This document shows, one piece after another, positions 43,251 through 52,000 of a stretch of DNA of 63,816 bases. The position numbers were made by a program, and so were the translations under genes. Location of the stretch: positions 1 through 63,816 of the forward strand of contig CAJUOV010000011.1 of assembly GCA_910588695.1 (NCBI GenBank), read 5' to 3'. A model generated the notes under the pieces. That model did not search any database. It worked only from the letters and a program-made list of their open reading frames with translations, and had not been told where the DNA came from. Numbering within the stretch: the first letter of the stretch is position 1; the number at the start of each line of letters is the position of its first letter. The DNA is from an uncultured Christensenellaceae bacterium. GTDB taxonomy: Bacteria > Bacillota > Clostridia > Christensenellales > Borkfalkiaceae.

Positions 43251-44042
43251 TTAATGATTGATTTTTTCGGTAAGACGGCGGAAATATCCGTTGGGATCCG
43301 AGGTAAGCAGCATTGCACTGCGTTTCGCCTTGCGAATAACCAGTTTATTACCCTCACTGACTTGTCCCAAATAGTCTCCGTCGCCGTAAAGCATAAGCAA
43401 ATTTTCGGAAAAAGCCACGGTCAGCGTACAGTCGTCCGAATAAACGATCGGTCTGCTACGGAGCGAAAACGCGCATACCGGAGTCAAAAGAAAAGTCGGG
43501 GAATCTGGCGTCATCACGCACCCGCCCGCCGAGAGCGAATATGCGGTAGAACCCGTCGGGGTCGCAACGATCAAGCCGTCTGCGGCAAAATCTCCCGCTT
43601 TGCTCCCGTCGATCGCAACGGATATTTTCGCAATTCCGTTTGAACGGTCTTCGCCAACGGGATGCAACAACGCAAGTTCGTTCAGGCAATAAGATTTCCG
43701 CCCGTCAAGATCAACTTCCAACATAGAACGGCGCACAACGGAACAATCGCTTAAAACAAGCGAAACTGCCTCATCTTCTTCGCCACGTTCATATTCTGTC
43801 AGAAATCCTAAATTGCCGTAATTTACCCCAACAAGCGGAATTTGGATTTCAGACGCCCGTTTCGCCGCGCGAAGCATGGTTCCGTCGCCCCCCAAAACAA
43901 TCAAACGGTCAATATCGGCAATTTCGGAAATATCCGAAAAAACATAAGCAGTACTTCCCCGCCTCTCTATTTTTTCCGCAAGGCACATCGCGCTCTCTTT
44001 GTCCGTTTGCTTGGAATTGTAAAATATTCCGACTCTCATCAT
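43251..44042 (-). CDS. nadK: NAD kinase
   Basis: 263 residues. The catalytic GGDGTML motif (IVLGGDGTMLRAA) and the family blocks GVNYGNLGFLTE, DGLIVATPTGSTAYSLSAGG and LTPVCAFSLRSRPIV are intact. The NE/D motif is NELALLHP. It phosphorylates NAD to NADP. Position between tlyA and argR matches many Clostridia. Confidence 0.96.
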   Translation of the reverse strand: MMRVGIFYNSKQTDKESAMCLAEKIERRGSTAYVFSDISEIADIDRLIVLGGDGTMLRAAKRASEIQIPLVGVNYGNLGFLTEYERGEEDEAVSLVLSDCSVVRRSMLEVDLDGRKSYCLNELALLHPVGEDRSNGIAKISVAIDGSKAGDFAADGLIVATPTGSTAYSLSAGGCVMTPDSPTFLLTPVCAFSLRSRPIVYSDDCTLTVAFSENLLMLYGDGDYLGQVSEGNKLVIRKAKRSAMLLTSDPNGYFRRLTEKINH

Positions 44043-44082
44043 CTTTTATTATAATCCGAAAATGAATTTATGCAAGCGTTTT

Positions 44083-44859
44083 TTAATATTTGATACGATT
44101 TTCGTATATATCGGCAGCGCGACGCAAAAATTCCCGCTTTTCTATCGCTGTTCCCCTTTTTGAAAGAGACAGGATATATTCAATATTTTTACCGGCATGG
44201 ACAGGCGCGTTTACAACATTGCAAACCGAAAGTCCAAGCGAAACGCAAAATTCATAAAACTCGTCGAGCAACGGCGCATGATACCGAACGGGAAGAATAC
44301 CACTTTTTCCCGTTTTTCCTTTTCCGCATTCAAATTGCGGCTTAAACAGCAAAAACGCTTTTTTACCGTCGTCCAACAACCGAACAATTGCGGGAAGAAT
44401 CAAGCGCAACGATATAAAACTGAGATCGGAAACAATCCCGTCGAGCGGCTCGTCGAAATTCTTCCTTACCAAAAAACGGGCGTTGGTTTTATCCATTACG
44501 ACAACACGGGAATCCGCACGGAGACGCTCGTCGAGTTGATTTTCACCAACATCTACACAGTACACTTTTTTCGCGCCGCGACGCAACAGACAATCCGTAA
44601 AACCGCCCGTGCTCGCGCCAAGATCGGCAAATACGCCGTTTTGAACGTTGTCTTCGAATACGGAAAGTCCGCGTTCCAATTTTTCACCGCCTCTGGAAAC
44701 GAAACCATTGTCATCAATAAAATAAAAGTTCTCATCGCCATTCAATTCGGAATCGGGCGAAAGAACTTTTTGTTCCGTATATATGAGTCCGCGCAACAGT
44801 TTTTCTTTTGCCTTTGTACGGGACCCGAATTTATCCGCAAAAAATTTATCGGCTCGCAT
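44083..44859 (-). CDS. tlyA: TlyA-family rRNA 2'-O-methyltransferase
   Basis: 258 residues. The N-terminal S4 RNA-binding domain (~1-60; MRADKFFADKFGSRTKAKEKLL, FVSRGGEKLERGL) precedes an FtsJ-like methyltransferase with the SAM motif ADLGASTGGFTDCLLRRGAKKVY and the VSDLSFISL block. TlyA methylates 16S and 23S rRNA riboses in mycobacteria; the Firmicutes YqxC proteins are assumed to act similarly. There is a 41-bp gap to ispA. Confidence 0.93.
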   Translation of the reverse strand: MRADKFFADKFGSRTKAKEKLLRGLIYTEQKVLSPDSELNGDENFYFIDDNGFVSRGGEKLERGLSVFEDNVQNGVFADLGASTGGFTDCLLRRGAKKVYCVDVGENQLDERLRADSRVVVMDKTNARFLVRKNFDEPLDGIVSDLSFISLRLILPAIVRLLDDGKKAFLLFKPQFECGKGKTGKSGILPVRYHAPLLDEFYEFCVSLGLSVCNVVNAPVHAGKNIEYILSLSKRGTAIEKREFLRRAADIYENRIKY

Positions 44860-44900
44860 GATTGTTAAAAATTATCCAAAGAAAATTGTTCTGTATCCGT

Positions 44901-45776
44901 TCAGCTGTTTCTTGTTAAGACAAAATCCGTTATTCCTTTCAAAAAAGCGGAATCCATCTCTTTTATATCGTTTAACATTAAGCGGCATTTTTCAACGCAT
45001 TCTTTCGCTAAATTTTCAGATCCGGTCAATCCGTAAACTTTAACGCAGGTAAGTTTATCCTCTTTCTCGTCTTTACCGAGCGTCTTTCCGACGGTATTTT
45101 GCTCCCCCTTAACGTCAAGCAGGTCATCGGTCAGCTGAAACAAAAATCCCAACTCTTCGCCAAACGCGCGTAGTTTGTCCGTTTCGCCGCCCGCAAGTAT
45201 TCCCGCCATAACGATAGGCGCCACAAGCAGTTTCCCCGTTTTATTGCGATAAATAAATTCGAGTTCTTTTTCTCCTGCGCTTTTACCGGAATAAAATAAA
45301 TCCGCGGACTGCCCCGCAATCATTCCTTCCGCACCCGCCGCACGCGAAATTTCTTGCGCCGCTTCGATATGCCGCAGGCTTTTCTTGCAGGAATCGAAAA
45401 GCAAATCAAACGCATAGGAGAGAAGCGCGTCGCCTGCAAGAATCGCATTCGCTTCGCCAAACGCCTTATGACTTGAAGCCTTCCCCCTCCTGATGTCGTC
45501 ATTATCCATAGCGGGTAGATCGTCGTGAATTAAAGAATACGTATGAATACATTCAAGAGCGAGCGCAAAATTCATTTCCTGCCGAAAATCATAACCGAAT
45601 GAATCAAGCGTTCCGAGAAAGAGGACGGGGCGCACGCGTTTTCCGCCTAACAGTAAGGAATACCGCATGCTGTCCGCAAGAATTTTCGGCTGAAAATTCA
45701 TTTCGGCGCAACAGCGAGCGAGCGCGCATTCAAATTCGCGCTCGAATTCTTGGTATTTCCGCAAAAATTCATCCAT
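44901..45776 (-). CDS. ispA: Farnesyl/geranyl diphosphate synthase
   Basis: 291 residues. The first Asp-rich motif is HDDLPAMDNDDIRRG and the second FQLTDDLLDVKG, which bind Mg-diphosphate; the GKRVRP motif is present near the start. The enzyme condenses IPP with allylic diphosphates for quinone and cell-wall lipid carriers. dxs and the exonuclease VII genes usually adjacent in this operon are absent. It overlaps folD by 8 bp. Confidence 0.95.
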   Translation of the reverse strand: MDEFLRKYQEFEREFECALARCCAEMNFQPKILADSMRYSLLLGGKRVRPVLFLGTLDSFGYDFRQEMNFALALECIHTYSLIHDDLPAMDNDDIRRGKASSHKAFGEANAILAGDALLSYAFDLLFDSCKKSLRHIEAAQEISRAAGAEGMIAGQSADLFYSGKSAGEKELEFIYRNKTGKLLVAPIVMAGILAGGETDKLRAFGEELGFLFQLTDDLLDVKGEQNTVGKTLGKDEKEDKLTCVKVYGLTGSENLAKECVEKCRLMLNDIKEMDSAFLKGITDFVLTRNS

Positions 45777-46605
45777 TCCTTTTCTCCGCAGCCTCTACCG
45801 TATTCCGCAGCAACATCGCAATCGTCATAGGCCCCACGCCGCCGGGGACGGGCGTAAGAAACAACGCCTTTTCCTTTACTCCGTCAAAATCGACGTCTCC
45901 GCACAGCTTTCCGTCCTGACCGCGATTGATCCCGACGTCGACGACCGCCGCGCCTTCCTTTACCATGTCCGCAGTAATAAAACGTTCTTTACCGATCGCC
46001 GCGATCAAAATATCCGCGCGCCGACACTCTTCTTTCAACTGCGCGGTTTTACTGTGACAAACCGTTACGGTGGCATCCCGATTCAAAAGCAATAAAGCAA
46101 GCGGTCTTCCCACGATTTTACTCCGCCCGATAACGACGGCGCGTTTTCCCGAAAAACATATTCCGTAACGACTCAGCAATTCCATGATTCCTAACGGCGT
46201 ACACGCAGATATACCGTCTTCTCCGAGCGCAATTTTTCCGACATTAACGGGAGAAAACCCGTCAACATCTTTTTCAAACGGGATCAAACCGAGAATTTTT
46301 TCGGCGTTCAAATGCTTGGGTAACGGAAGCTGCAACAAAATTCCGTCGACGTCGCTTTGTTCCGCAAGCGATTTCACAAGTTCTTCCACTTGCATTTGCG
46401 CGGCGTCCGTGGGAAGGCGATAAGATAGCGAACGGATTCCAACTTCTTCGCAAGCCTTTATTTTTCCGCGAACATAAATTTCCGAAGCGGGATCCTGACC
46501 TACGAGCACGACGGCAAGGCTCGGTTTACGAGACATTCCGGATACTTTGAGACGCAATTCTTCCCTGATTTCTTTTGCAATGCGTTTTCCGTCAAGCAAT
46601 GTCAT
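45769..46605 (-). CDS. folD: FolD, methylene-THF dehydrogenase/cyclohydrolase
   Basis: 278 residues from the ATG at 46605, in an ATGA overlap with nusB. Signature blocks: VGQDPASEIYVRGKIKACEEVGI (with the catalytic Lys), GILLQLPLPKHL, KDVDGFSPVNVGKI, and the NADP site VIGRSKIVGRPLALLLLNRDATVT. The C-terminal PGGVGPMTIAMLL is canonical. It links 5,10-methylene-THF and 10-formyl-THF. Confidence 0.96.
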   Translation of the reverse strand: MTLLDGKRIAKEIREELRLKVSGMSRKPSLAVVLVGQDPASEIYVRGKIKACEEVGIRSLSYRLPTDAAQMQVEELVKSLAEQSDVDGILLQLPLPKHLNAEKILGLIPFEKDVDGFSPVNVGKIALGEDGISACTPLGIMELLSRYGICFSGKRAVVIGRSKIVGRPLALLLLNRDATVTVCHSKTAQLKEECRRADILIAAIGKERFITADMVKEGAAVVDVGINRGQDGKLCGDVDFDGVKEKALFLTPVPGGVGPMTIAMLLRNTVEAAEKRNG

Positions 46606-46994
46606 GATTGAATAAACCCTCCAAGTACACCGCTCACAAAGTTTGCGGAATTTTCGGTGGAATACTTTCGAGCCAAAGTAGCGGCTTCGGTAATTGATAC
46701 GAGCGCGGGAACGTCGTCGCAAAATTTGATTTCCGCAAGCCCGATAAGCAATGCCGCCCTGTCCGCTTTATAAATCCTATTTTCCGCAAAACGCTCTATT
46801 TTTTCCGCAAGCATCGCCGAAAGCTCTTCGCGATGTATTGCAACAAGCGACACAAGACGCTCTGCAAACGCAGCATCCTCTTCGTTGAGCTTTTCGCTTT
46901 TGTAGACACGATTTCTAAACGCCTTTTCCGCACTCTCTTGAAAAAGTTCTGAAAAAACTATCTTAAATGCCGCTTCTCTCGCATTGCTTCTCAT
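46602..46994 (-). CDS. nusB: Transcription antitermination factor NusB
   Basis: 130 residues from the ATG at 46994 (MRSNAREAAFKIVFSELFQ), with AGAGGT upstream. The all-helical NusB fold is recognisable (ALLIGLAEIKFCDDVPALVSITEAATLARKYSTENSANFVSGVLGG, in pieces: the EAATLARKYS and FVSGVLG ends are most conserved). NusB with NusE supports rRNA antitermination. It is preceded by yqhY as in Bacillus. Confidence 0.94.
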   Translation of the reverse strand: MRSNAREAAFKIVFSELFQESAEKAFRNRVYKSEKLNEEDAAFAERLVSLVAIHREELSAMLAEKIERFAENRIYKADRAALLIGLAEIKFCDDVPALVSITEAATLARKYSTENSANFVSGVLGGFIQS

Positions 46995-47047
46995 GGTAAC
47001 CTCTATACGCAACAAATTCCCCTTCCTGACGGAAAGGGAATCGATTG

Positions 47048-47452
47048 TCAATTCTTTGCTTTTTCGTCCTGTGCCGCGCTCTGAGTTTGAGGCTCTTCTC
47101 CTGCAGGCATGTTTTCTTTTTCCGGCTCCGCAGGTTTATCGAATACGACGCTCTGAACGTGAATGTCCACTTTGGCGATTTTATATTTCGTCATCGATTC
47201 GACCATCTGCTTAATATTCTGCTGAATGCGGAATGCAAGCTCGGGCACACTGTAACCGTAATGGGCGATCACGGAAACGTCCACGAAAATCCCTTCCTTT
47301 TCAAAACAGAGTTTGATTCCGTTATTTTTCGAAGGAATCAACTCGATCCCGTCCGTTTCACGCAAGCTCAAAACAACGATTCCGCTCACGATATCCGCAT
47401 TGTAAGTAATCTTTCCTTTTTGTCCGCCGGGATTGTATTTAATGCTCGCCAT
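47048..47452 (-). CDS. yqhY: Asp23/Gls24-family protein (YqhY-like)
   Basis: 134 residues. The Asp23 core is ~1-110 (KITYNADIVSGIVVLSLRE; GIFVDVSVIAHYGYSVPELAFRIQ; VDIHVQSVVF), followed by a Pro/Glu-rich tail. YqhY-type members are linked to acetyl-CoA carboxylase regulation in Bacillus; the accBC genes are not here. It begins the housekeeping operon yqhY-nusB-folD-ispA-tlyA-nadK-argR-recN. An extended -10 promoter is in front, and AAGGAG is within a small hairpin (47462-47474). Confidence 0.9.
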   Translation of the reverse strand: MASIKYNPGGQKGKITYNADIVSGIVVLSLRETDGIELIPSKNNGIKLCFEKEGIFVDVSVIAHYGYSVPELAFRIQQNIKQMVESMTKYKIAKVDIHVQSVVFDKPAEPEKENMPAGEEPQTQSAAQDEKAKN

Positions 47453-47475
47453 AAATCAGGACTCCTTATAGGAGC

Positions 47476-47484
47476 ATTATAGCA
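47476..47484 (-). promoter_or_regulatory. Extended -10 promoter of yqhY
   Basis: On the minus strand TGC-TATAAT (47484-47476) is an extended -10 element (TGN TATAAT); no good -35 is seen at 17 bp. It would separate this operon from spoIIIA. Confidence 0.65.
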
Positions 47485-47514
47485 CACAATTTCAATTTTT
47501 ACTACTGTTTTTTC

Positions 47515-48000
47515 TCAACTTTCTGCATAAACGGGCATAATTATAATATTCCCCTCGCGAATCTGATGTTCTACTTCGAACGCATAGAAGATTTTGGTAA
47601 TGTTTTCTTCCGACAACTCGTTGGTATTCACAAATACGTTAATGTTATCCGAGCTGTTTCCGATCGAAACCGCAACATCCGAGAAACCGAGCGTTCTGAT
47701 GATGGATTCCATGACAAGTTCGTCTTCCATGATCGAAACCATCTTCTGCTTCTCTTCCACTGCTTCGCGGTACTCCGCGGAATCCGTCGCATAAGCGGAA
47801 ATAATGCTGTCGAGCTGAACAAATTCTTCGTTACGGGTCGCCGTTCTGTTAGCACGGTAGGTCGTGAAATAGTTCACGTCGGTTTTTCCCACGTCTGCCG
47901 TCGCGGTACGCGTTCCCGCAAGAACGAAGTTAAAGATTGCCGTCACAGCAAGCAGTAAGACGAGCGTTGACATGAGTGCGATCTTTTTGGTGTTTGACAT
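47515..48000 (-). CDS. spoIIIAH: Stage III sporulation protein AH
   Basis: 161 residues. One N-terminal transmembrane helix (~7-29; IALMSTLVLLLAVTAIFNFVLA) is followed by a periplasmic-type domain related to the ring-forming YscJ/FliF proteins (DSIISAYATDSAEYREAVEEKQ; FVNTNELSEENITKIFYAFE). SpoIIIAH forms the mother-cell side of the SpoIIQ-AH channel. Eighth gene of the spoIIIA operon. Confidence 0.93.
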   Translation of the reverse strand: MSNTKKIALMSTLVLLLAVTAIFNFVLAGTRTATADVGKTDVNYFTTYRANRTATRNEEFVQLDSIISAYATDSAEYREAVEEKQKMVSIMEDELVMESIIRTLGFSDVAVSIGNSSDNINVFVNTNELSEENITKIFYAFEVEHQIREGNIIIMPVYAES

Positions 48001-48036
48001 TGTGTTTATATCTCCTTCTTTTTAATTTTTAATGCT

Positions 48037-48399
48037 TTAACTTTCGGCAGGATAGACCAGAATCGAATCCTTGCCGATTCCGAGCGCGCCCGCCGCGGCG
48101 TCGATCACACGGATTCGCGTCAGAATACTGTCGGCGCCGCGAAACACGATGACCGCGCTTACCGCTTTGCCGTTTTCTTCCCCTACCATCACCGTAGTTT
48201 CACCCACGCCGTCGATCCGAGAAAGAATTCTGGAAAGCCGCTCTTCGAGTTCGGATGCCTGATATTGCTCCGACGCCGTTTTTTCAGTCTTGAAAAATAC
48301 GCCGTATACCGCAATCACAAGCAATAGTGCAACCATCAGAATCAATACGGTCCGCGCTGTTTTGTTCTCGAAAATTTTTTTGATACTTACTTTATTCAC
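48037..48399 (-). CDS. spoIIIAG: Stage III sporulation protein AG
   Basis: 120 residues, shorter than the ~200 of Bacillus. A transmembrane helix at ~15-35 (RTVLILMVALLLVIAVYGVFF) is followed by the ring-building motif domain (LSRIDGVGETTVMVGEE; VRIRVIDAAAGALGIGKDSILVYP type sequence). SpoIIIAG forms a large ring in the intermembrane space. Overlaps spoIIIAF by 4 bp. Confidence 0.9.
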   Translation of the reverse strand: MNKVSIKKIFENKTARTVLILMVALLLVIAVYGVFFKTEKTASEQYQASELEERLSRILSRIDGVGETTVMVGEENGKAVSAVIVFRGADSILTRIRVIDAAAGALGIGKDSILVYPAES

Positions 48400-48854
48400 G
48401 AGACCACCGCCTTACAGCCGTATCTTTCTTCAAGCGCCTTTCGGACATCCTCTGTCTTATTTATATTCCCCCCTTGTCCGATTATTCCGAAATCGATAAT
48501 TTTTACTTCGATCTTTTCGCGGGGAAAACCCGAACTTTCGCCGCGCGTTACGGCGACGCTTCCTTTGATTTGATAGCGATCATTCAAAAAAGCCGAAATA
48601 TCCCGTTCGTCTTCTTCTCTGAGCAGTTGAACGCACCGATCTAGATACTCTTCGTCCGTTGCAATTTTGACTGTCGTGAAAACCGAATCTCCTTTATTTG
48701 CAAAAAACGAAACGAACGGCGTAATCATAACGACGAGAATAAATAATTTTCCGATCCCTTTCACAAATTTCCCCATCTTTCCGTTCGGAGAAACAATCGA
48801 AACAGCGGCGATAATCAGAACGATCCCCGCTACGCTTAAAACATACGCTTTCAT
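48396..48854 (-). CDS. spoIIIAF: Stage III sporulation protein AF
   Basis: 152 residues from the ATG at 48854, which overlaps the AE stop (TGATG). Two N-terminal hydrophobic segments (AYVLSVAGIVLIIAAVSIV and LFILVVMITPFVSFF) are followed by a soluble domain (DEEYLDRCVQLLREEDERD ... YGCKAVVS). This is the SpoIIIAF layout. Confidence 0.92.
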   Translation of the reverse strand: MKAYVLSVAGIVLIIAAVSIVSPNGKMGKFVKGIGKLFILVVMITPFVSFFANKGDSVFTTVKIATDEEYLDRCVQLLREEDERDISAFLNDRYQIKGSVAVTRGESSGFPREKIEVKIIDFGIIGQGGNINKTEDVRKALEERYGCKAVVS

Positions 48855-50107
48855 CAGAACATGACCCCCGTGGAAAAGATAATCAGCAACAAAGTAAGAA
48901 AATAGAGAAAGCCCACACACAAAATCGCTGCCAAAAAATAACCCGTATCTCCTGCAAGCCGAGATAAAAACGCCGAAGTCTTTCCGCCCGCCGGTTCGGT
49001 TGCTGCGGCTGAAATACGCAAAAAAAGTTGTAAAGCGGCAAACAAAAGAACCGGACGAAGCATTACCCCGAGAAGCATAAACAACGCGCACGAGCCGAGA
49101 GCGTTTTTAATCAACGCGCTTCCCGCAACCACGATTTCAACGCCGCCGGACAAAAAACCGCCGACAATCGGAACGGATCCCGAAATAACATATTTTGCCG
49201 CGCGCAGACTTACTCCGTCGTATTGCGCCGCTGTAATTCCTTGTACGCTCAGAAATATACTGAAAATACCTAAGGTAAAGCCGATGATCCATTTACTGAC
49301 GCTTTTGAAAAAATCGCCGAGTTTTTCCGTTCTGACGTCTTCCGTCAAATTTCCGACAAAGGACAATACTATCACTACGACAGCCATCGGCATAACGACG
49401 GTAGAAAATAAGTTGACAATTGCACTGCTCATAAAGGCGACGGCAGGACGGTAAACCGCGACTGATATTCCCCCGCCGCTTGCCGCCATCAATGTCAGCA
49501 AAATCGGATAAATCAATTCCATCTGCCGTTTCATATTTGTGACTGCCGAAAAACCGCCGTTTAATACATCGATCAGACACGCTAACACGACTGCGCCCAC
49601 CGAAATATATCCGACAAAGTTTATTATGTCAGACATAGTACTATGTAAAAATCCGTTTTTTATGGAATTAAGCATTCCACAAAGAAGCGAAACGGCAAGA
49701 ATGACGGCAAATGCAGGCAACATTGTTTCCGCTTCATGCAGTACAAAACGAAATACCGACTCCCCCAGCGAAGAATAATCCAATGCATAATCGCCCGTAA
49801 TCAAACTTAAAAGTTTTTCTTTCAGCGATATATCCTTAAAATCCGCCAAAGTATCAAGATATGCCTCCAACTCTTTTGTATCAAGCGATGCGAGCAGCTC
49901 CTCTACCGTAAGCCCTAATTGTTCGAGCGCCGCCTTTTCCTCCGCACTCTCTGCCGATACAGTTTCCCGCGCACCGCCGACCGGAAGCAAAAATAAAATT
50001 ACCGCAAACAAGCAAATCAAAAAAATAAAAACTTTTCTGCGACGTCTGCCCGTCTTTATGCTGCGGCTTAAACGCATGACGAGCGTATCGTTCAATACCG
50101 ATTTCAT
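48854..50107 (-). CDS. spoIIIAE: Stage III sporulation protein AE
   Basis: 417 residues with a hydrophobic N-terminus (~28-45) and seven or more membrane helices from ~120 on. Family blocks such as ILAVSLLCGMLNSI, YPILLTLMAASGG and VIVLSFVGNL are recognisable. It is the largest membrane component of the forespore feeding channel. Overlaps AD by 4 bp and AF by 1 bp. Confidence 0.95.
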   Translation of the reverse strand: MKSVLNDTLVMRLSRSIKTGRRRRKVFIFLICLFAVILFLLPVGGARETVSAESAEEKAALEQLGLTVEELLASLDTKELEAYLDTLADFKDISLKEKLLSLITGDYALDYSSLGESVFRFVLHEAETMLPAFAVILAVSLLCGMLNSIKNGFLHSTMSDIINFVGYISVGAVVLACLIDVLNGGFSAVTNMKRQMELIYPILLTLMAASGGGISVAVYRPAVAFMSSAIVNLFSTVVMPMAVVVIVLSFVGNLTEDVRTEKLGDFFKSVSKWIIGFTLGIFSIFLSVQGITAAQYDGVSLRAAKYVISGSVPIVGGFLSGGVEIVVAGSALIKNALGSCALFMLLGVMLRPVLLFAALQLFLRISAAATEPAGGKTSAFLSRLAGDTGYFLAAILCVGFLYFLTLLLIIFSTGVMF

Positions 50108-50496
50108 ACGAGCTCCAATAATTTGACGATTAAATTGAGCACGCTTTCCAATATAGGAACCGCGAGAACAAGCACAATTATTTTACCGCAGAATATAAGT
50201 TTGTCCCCAAGACTATTTTGCCCGAAATCATTGAGTATCCCCGCGCTGAATTCGACGAGATAACCTATCCCGACCATTTTAAGTAAAATTTTTACAATCG
50301 AAGATTCAATCCCCGTCGCATCAGTAATTTTCTGAAAAATCGTAAAACTGCCCTTGAAAATTTCAAAGGCAAACAACAAAAGAATGATCCCGCCCGCAAT
50401 CGTCACAGCGAACGCAAGCTCGGGTTTTGTGCCTTTCAGAAGCAATGCCGCAACGGCGGTAATAAGCGCTATTCCGACAAGTTGAAATATCTGCAT
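50104..50496 (-). CDS. spoIIIAD: Stage III sporulation protein AD
   Basis: 130 residues with about four membrane helices (IFQLVGIALITAVAALLLKG; LAFAVTIAGGIILLLFAFEI; the C-terminal IVLVLAVPILESVLNLIVKLL). Matches SpoIIIAD in size and place. Gap of 2 bp to AC. Confidence 0.94.
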   Translation of the reverse strand: MQIFQLVGIALITAVAALLLKGTKPELAFAVTIAGGIILLLFAFEIFKGSFTIFQKITDATGIESSIVKILLKMVGIGYLVEFSAGILNDFGQNSLGDKLIFCGKIIVLVLAVPILESVLNLIVKLLELV

Positions 50497-50498
50497 GG

Positions 50499-50696
50499 TC
50501 AGTACACCCCGAAAATATCCCGCACCGTCTGAAATAAATCGCCTATCATCGTCACCGCAACGGTAAGCGCAATTACAAGCCCTACGATCGAAACGACAGT
50601 AGCCACATCGTCGCGGTCCGATTTTTTCAGAATCTGGCAGACGATCGTAATAATGATTCCGATTGCCGCCAACTTAAAAATGATTGATATATCCAT
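50499..50696 (-). CDS. spoIIIAC: Stage III sporulation protein AC
   Basis: 65 residues, two membrane helices (MDISIIFKLAAIGIIITIV and VATVVSIVGLVIALTVAVTMI) joined by a short polar loop (KKSDRDD). Size and sequence match SpoIIIAC. Confidence 0.94.
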   Translation of the reverse strand: MDISIIFKLAAIGIIITIVCQILKKSDRDDVATVVSIVGLVIALTVAVTMIGDLFQTVRDIFGVY

Positions 50697-50697
50697 A

Positions 50698-51165
50698 TTA
50701 TATTATCAGAATCACGATTGCAAGCCCGAACAAAAGTCCGAGTTTCAAATAAAGACTCCCACGGGCTTTCGCTTGCTTTTCTCCTTCGGCGCGCTTTGCT
50801 TCCAACCCCTGCGTTTGCGCCCCGTAATATGACTTCTGCGATTGAGAGTCTCCTTTTCCGAGCATTGAAAAATAATTTCCAAAAGCCGTTTTTTCATCGC
50901 CTGTCAAATAAGTAAATTTGACGGAATAATCTCTTGTCTCGACGCACTGATTGAGCGCTTTTGCAAAATCGCCCGTATATTCATATTCTTTAAGAAATTC
51001 GGGCAACGGTTTTCTTGAATAATTCAACTCATTCAGATACCTTTCATGAAAAAGAAAAAATTGGTTGTAAAACTTGCGTCTTGACCGATATTTTCCGGAA
51101 AGAATGTATCCGAGCATCGTAGAAAACGCGATTATAGAAATGCAAATCAGAATTTTAAGCCACAT
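50698..51165 (-). CDS. spoIIIAB: Stage III sporulation protein AB
   Basis: 155 residues. An N-terminal helix (~3-22), a helical central domain (SFxL-type LNELNYSRKPLPEFLKE; KTAFGNYFSMLGKGDSQSQKSY) and a C-terminal hydrophobic anchor (GLLFGLAIVILII) are as in SpoIIIAB. Overlaps AA by 11 bp. Confidence 0.93.
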   Translation of the reverse strand: MWLKILICISIIAFSTMLGYILSGKYRSRRKFYNQFFLFHERYLNELNYSRKPLPEFLKEYEYTGDFAKALNQCVETRDYSVKFTYLTGDEKTAFGNYFSMLGKGDSQSQKSYYGAQTQGLEAKRAEGEKQAKARGSLYLKLGLLFGLAIVILII

Positions 51166-51994
51166 CTTTCCCGCCTTCCCTCCAAATCTTTCCGATCTTA
51201 CCCAAACCGTTCAGCAAAACATACCATTCAAACAGTTTATCCGGAACGTCTTCGTAACGTTTTAAGTGAGCGGATGCAATCACCAGAATACCGCTTTCTT
51301 TTGCCCTTCTTACAGCCGCATAGTCATCGCTAAGAAGTTCGTCGGTCACAATCAAATCGGGGCGCATAGCACGAATTCCGGCCGTGAAGGCGGTCTGCTT
51401 GTCCGCAAATCGCACAATGTCGCTTGTAGCCCCCAAATCGCCCGCAGAAAGCTCTCCGCGTTCGTCGCTGACAAGAATATTGAGCCGCGTTTTTTCGCTG
51501 ATCAGTCGGGTTAAATCGCGCAAAATGGTCGTCTTGCCTTCCCCCGGCGGAGCCATAATTAAGAGCGATCCGATCTCTTTCGAAAAACATCTTTCGTAAA
51601 TCTCGACGGAACAACCCATAATCGCGTGCGGAATACGGATACACAGCGAAGTAACGGAATGAACCGATAAAACTCCGTTTGCGTCGTAAACCACCGTTCC
51701 CGCAACGCCGATCCTTTCCCCTTCTTTACCGGTTACAAAGCCGCGTTTTAACTGGTTTTCCACTGCGTAAACCGAATAATCGCTTGCGGCGAATAAGGTC
51801 TCCTCGACTTCTTCCACGGTCGGCACAATTGCAAACTCCGCGCGTTCGCAAACGCCGTTTTCACCGAGATAGCAAAATTCACCGCCAAGATTGATTCTAA
51901 GCGGCTTGTCCGTGCGTATCCTCAGCTCGTACAATAAATTTGAATTGACCGTCCGCAAAGCGTTTCTCAGTCTCGGCGCAAGAAATTCAAGCAT
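51155..51994 (-). CDS. spoIIIAA: Stage III sporulation protein AA (ATPase)
   Basis: 279 residues from the ATG at 51994. The Walker A motif is APPGEGKTTILRDL and Walker B PDLIVTDEL, in a PilB/VirB11-like secretion ATPase fold; the N-terminal ELRIRTDKPLRI block aligns with the family start. It is the motor of the SpoIIIA channel. An ATG at 52042 would lie inside the upstream terminator and is rejected. No Shine-Dalgarno precedes 51994, and a SigE-like promoter ends 7 bp upstream, so the mRNA may be leaderless. Confidence 0.93.
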   Translation of the reverse strand: MLEFLAPRLRNALRTVNSNLLYELRIRTDKPLRINLGGEFCYLGENGVCERAEFAIVPTVEEVEETLFAASDYSVYAVENQLKRGFVTGKEGERIGVAGTVVYDANGVLSVHSVTSLCIRIPHAIMGCSVEIYERCFSKEIGSLLIMAPPGEGKTTILRDLTRLISEKTRLNILVSDERGELSAGDLGATSDIVRFADKQTAFTAGIRAMRPDLIVTDELLSDDYAAVRRAKESGILVIASAHLKRYEDVPDKLFEWYVLLNGLGKIGKIWREGGKDVA

Positions 51995-52000
51995 CGTTAT

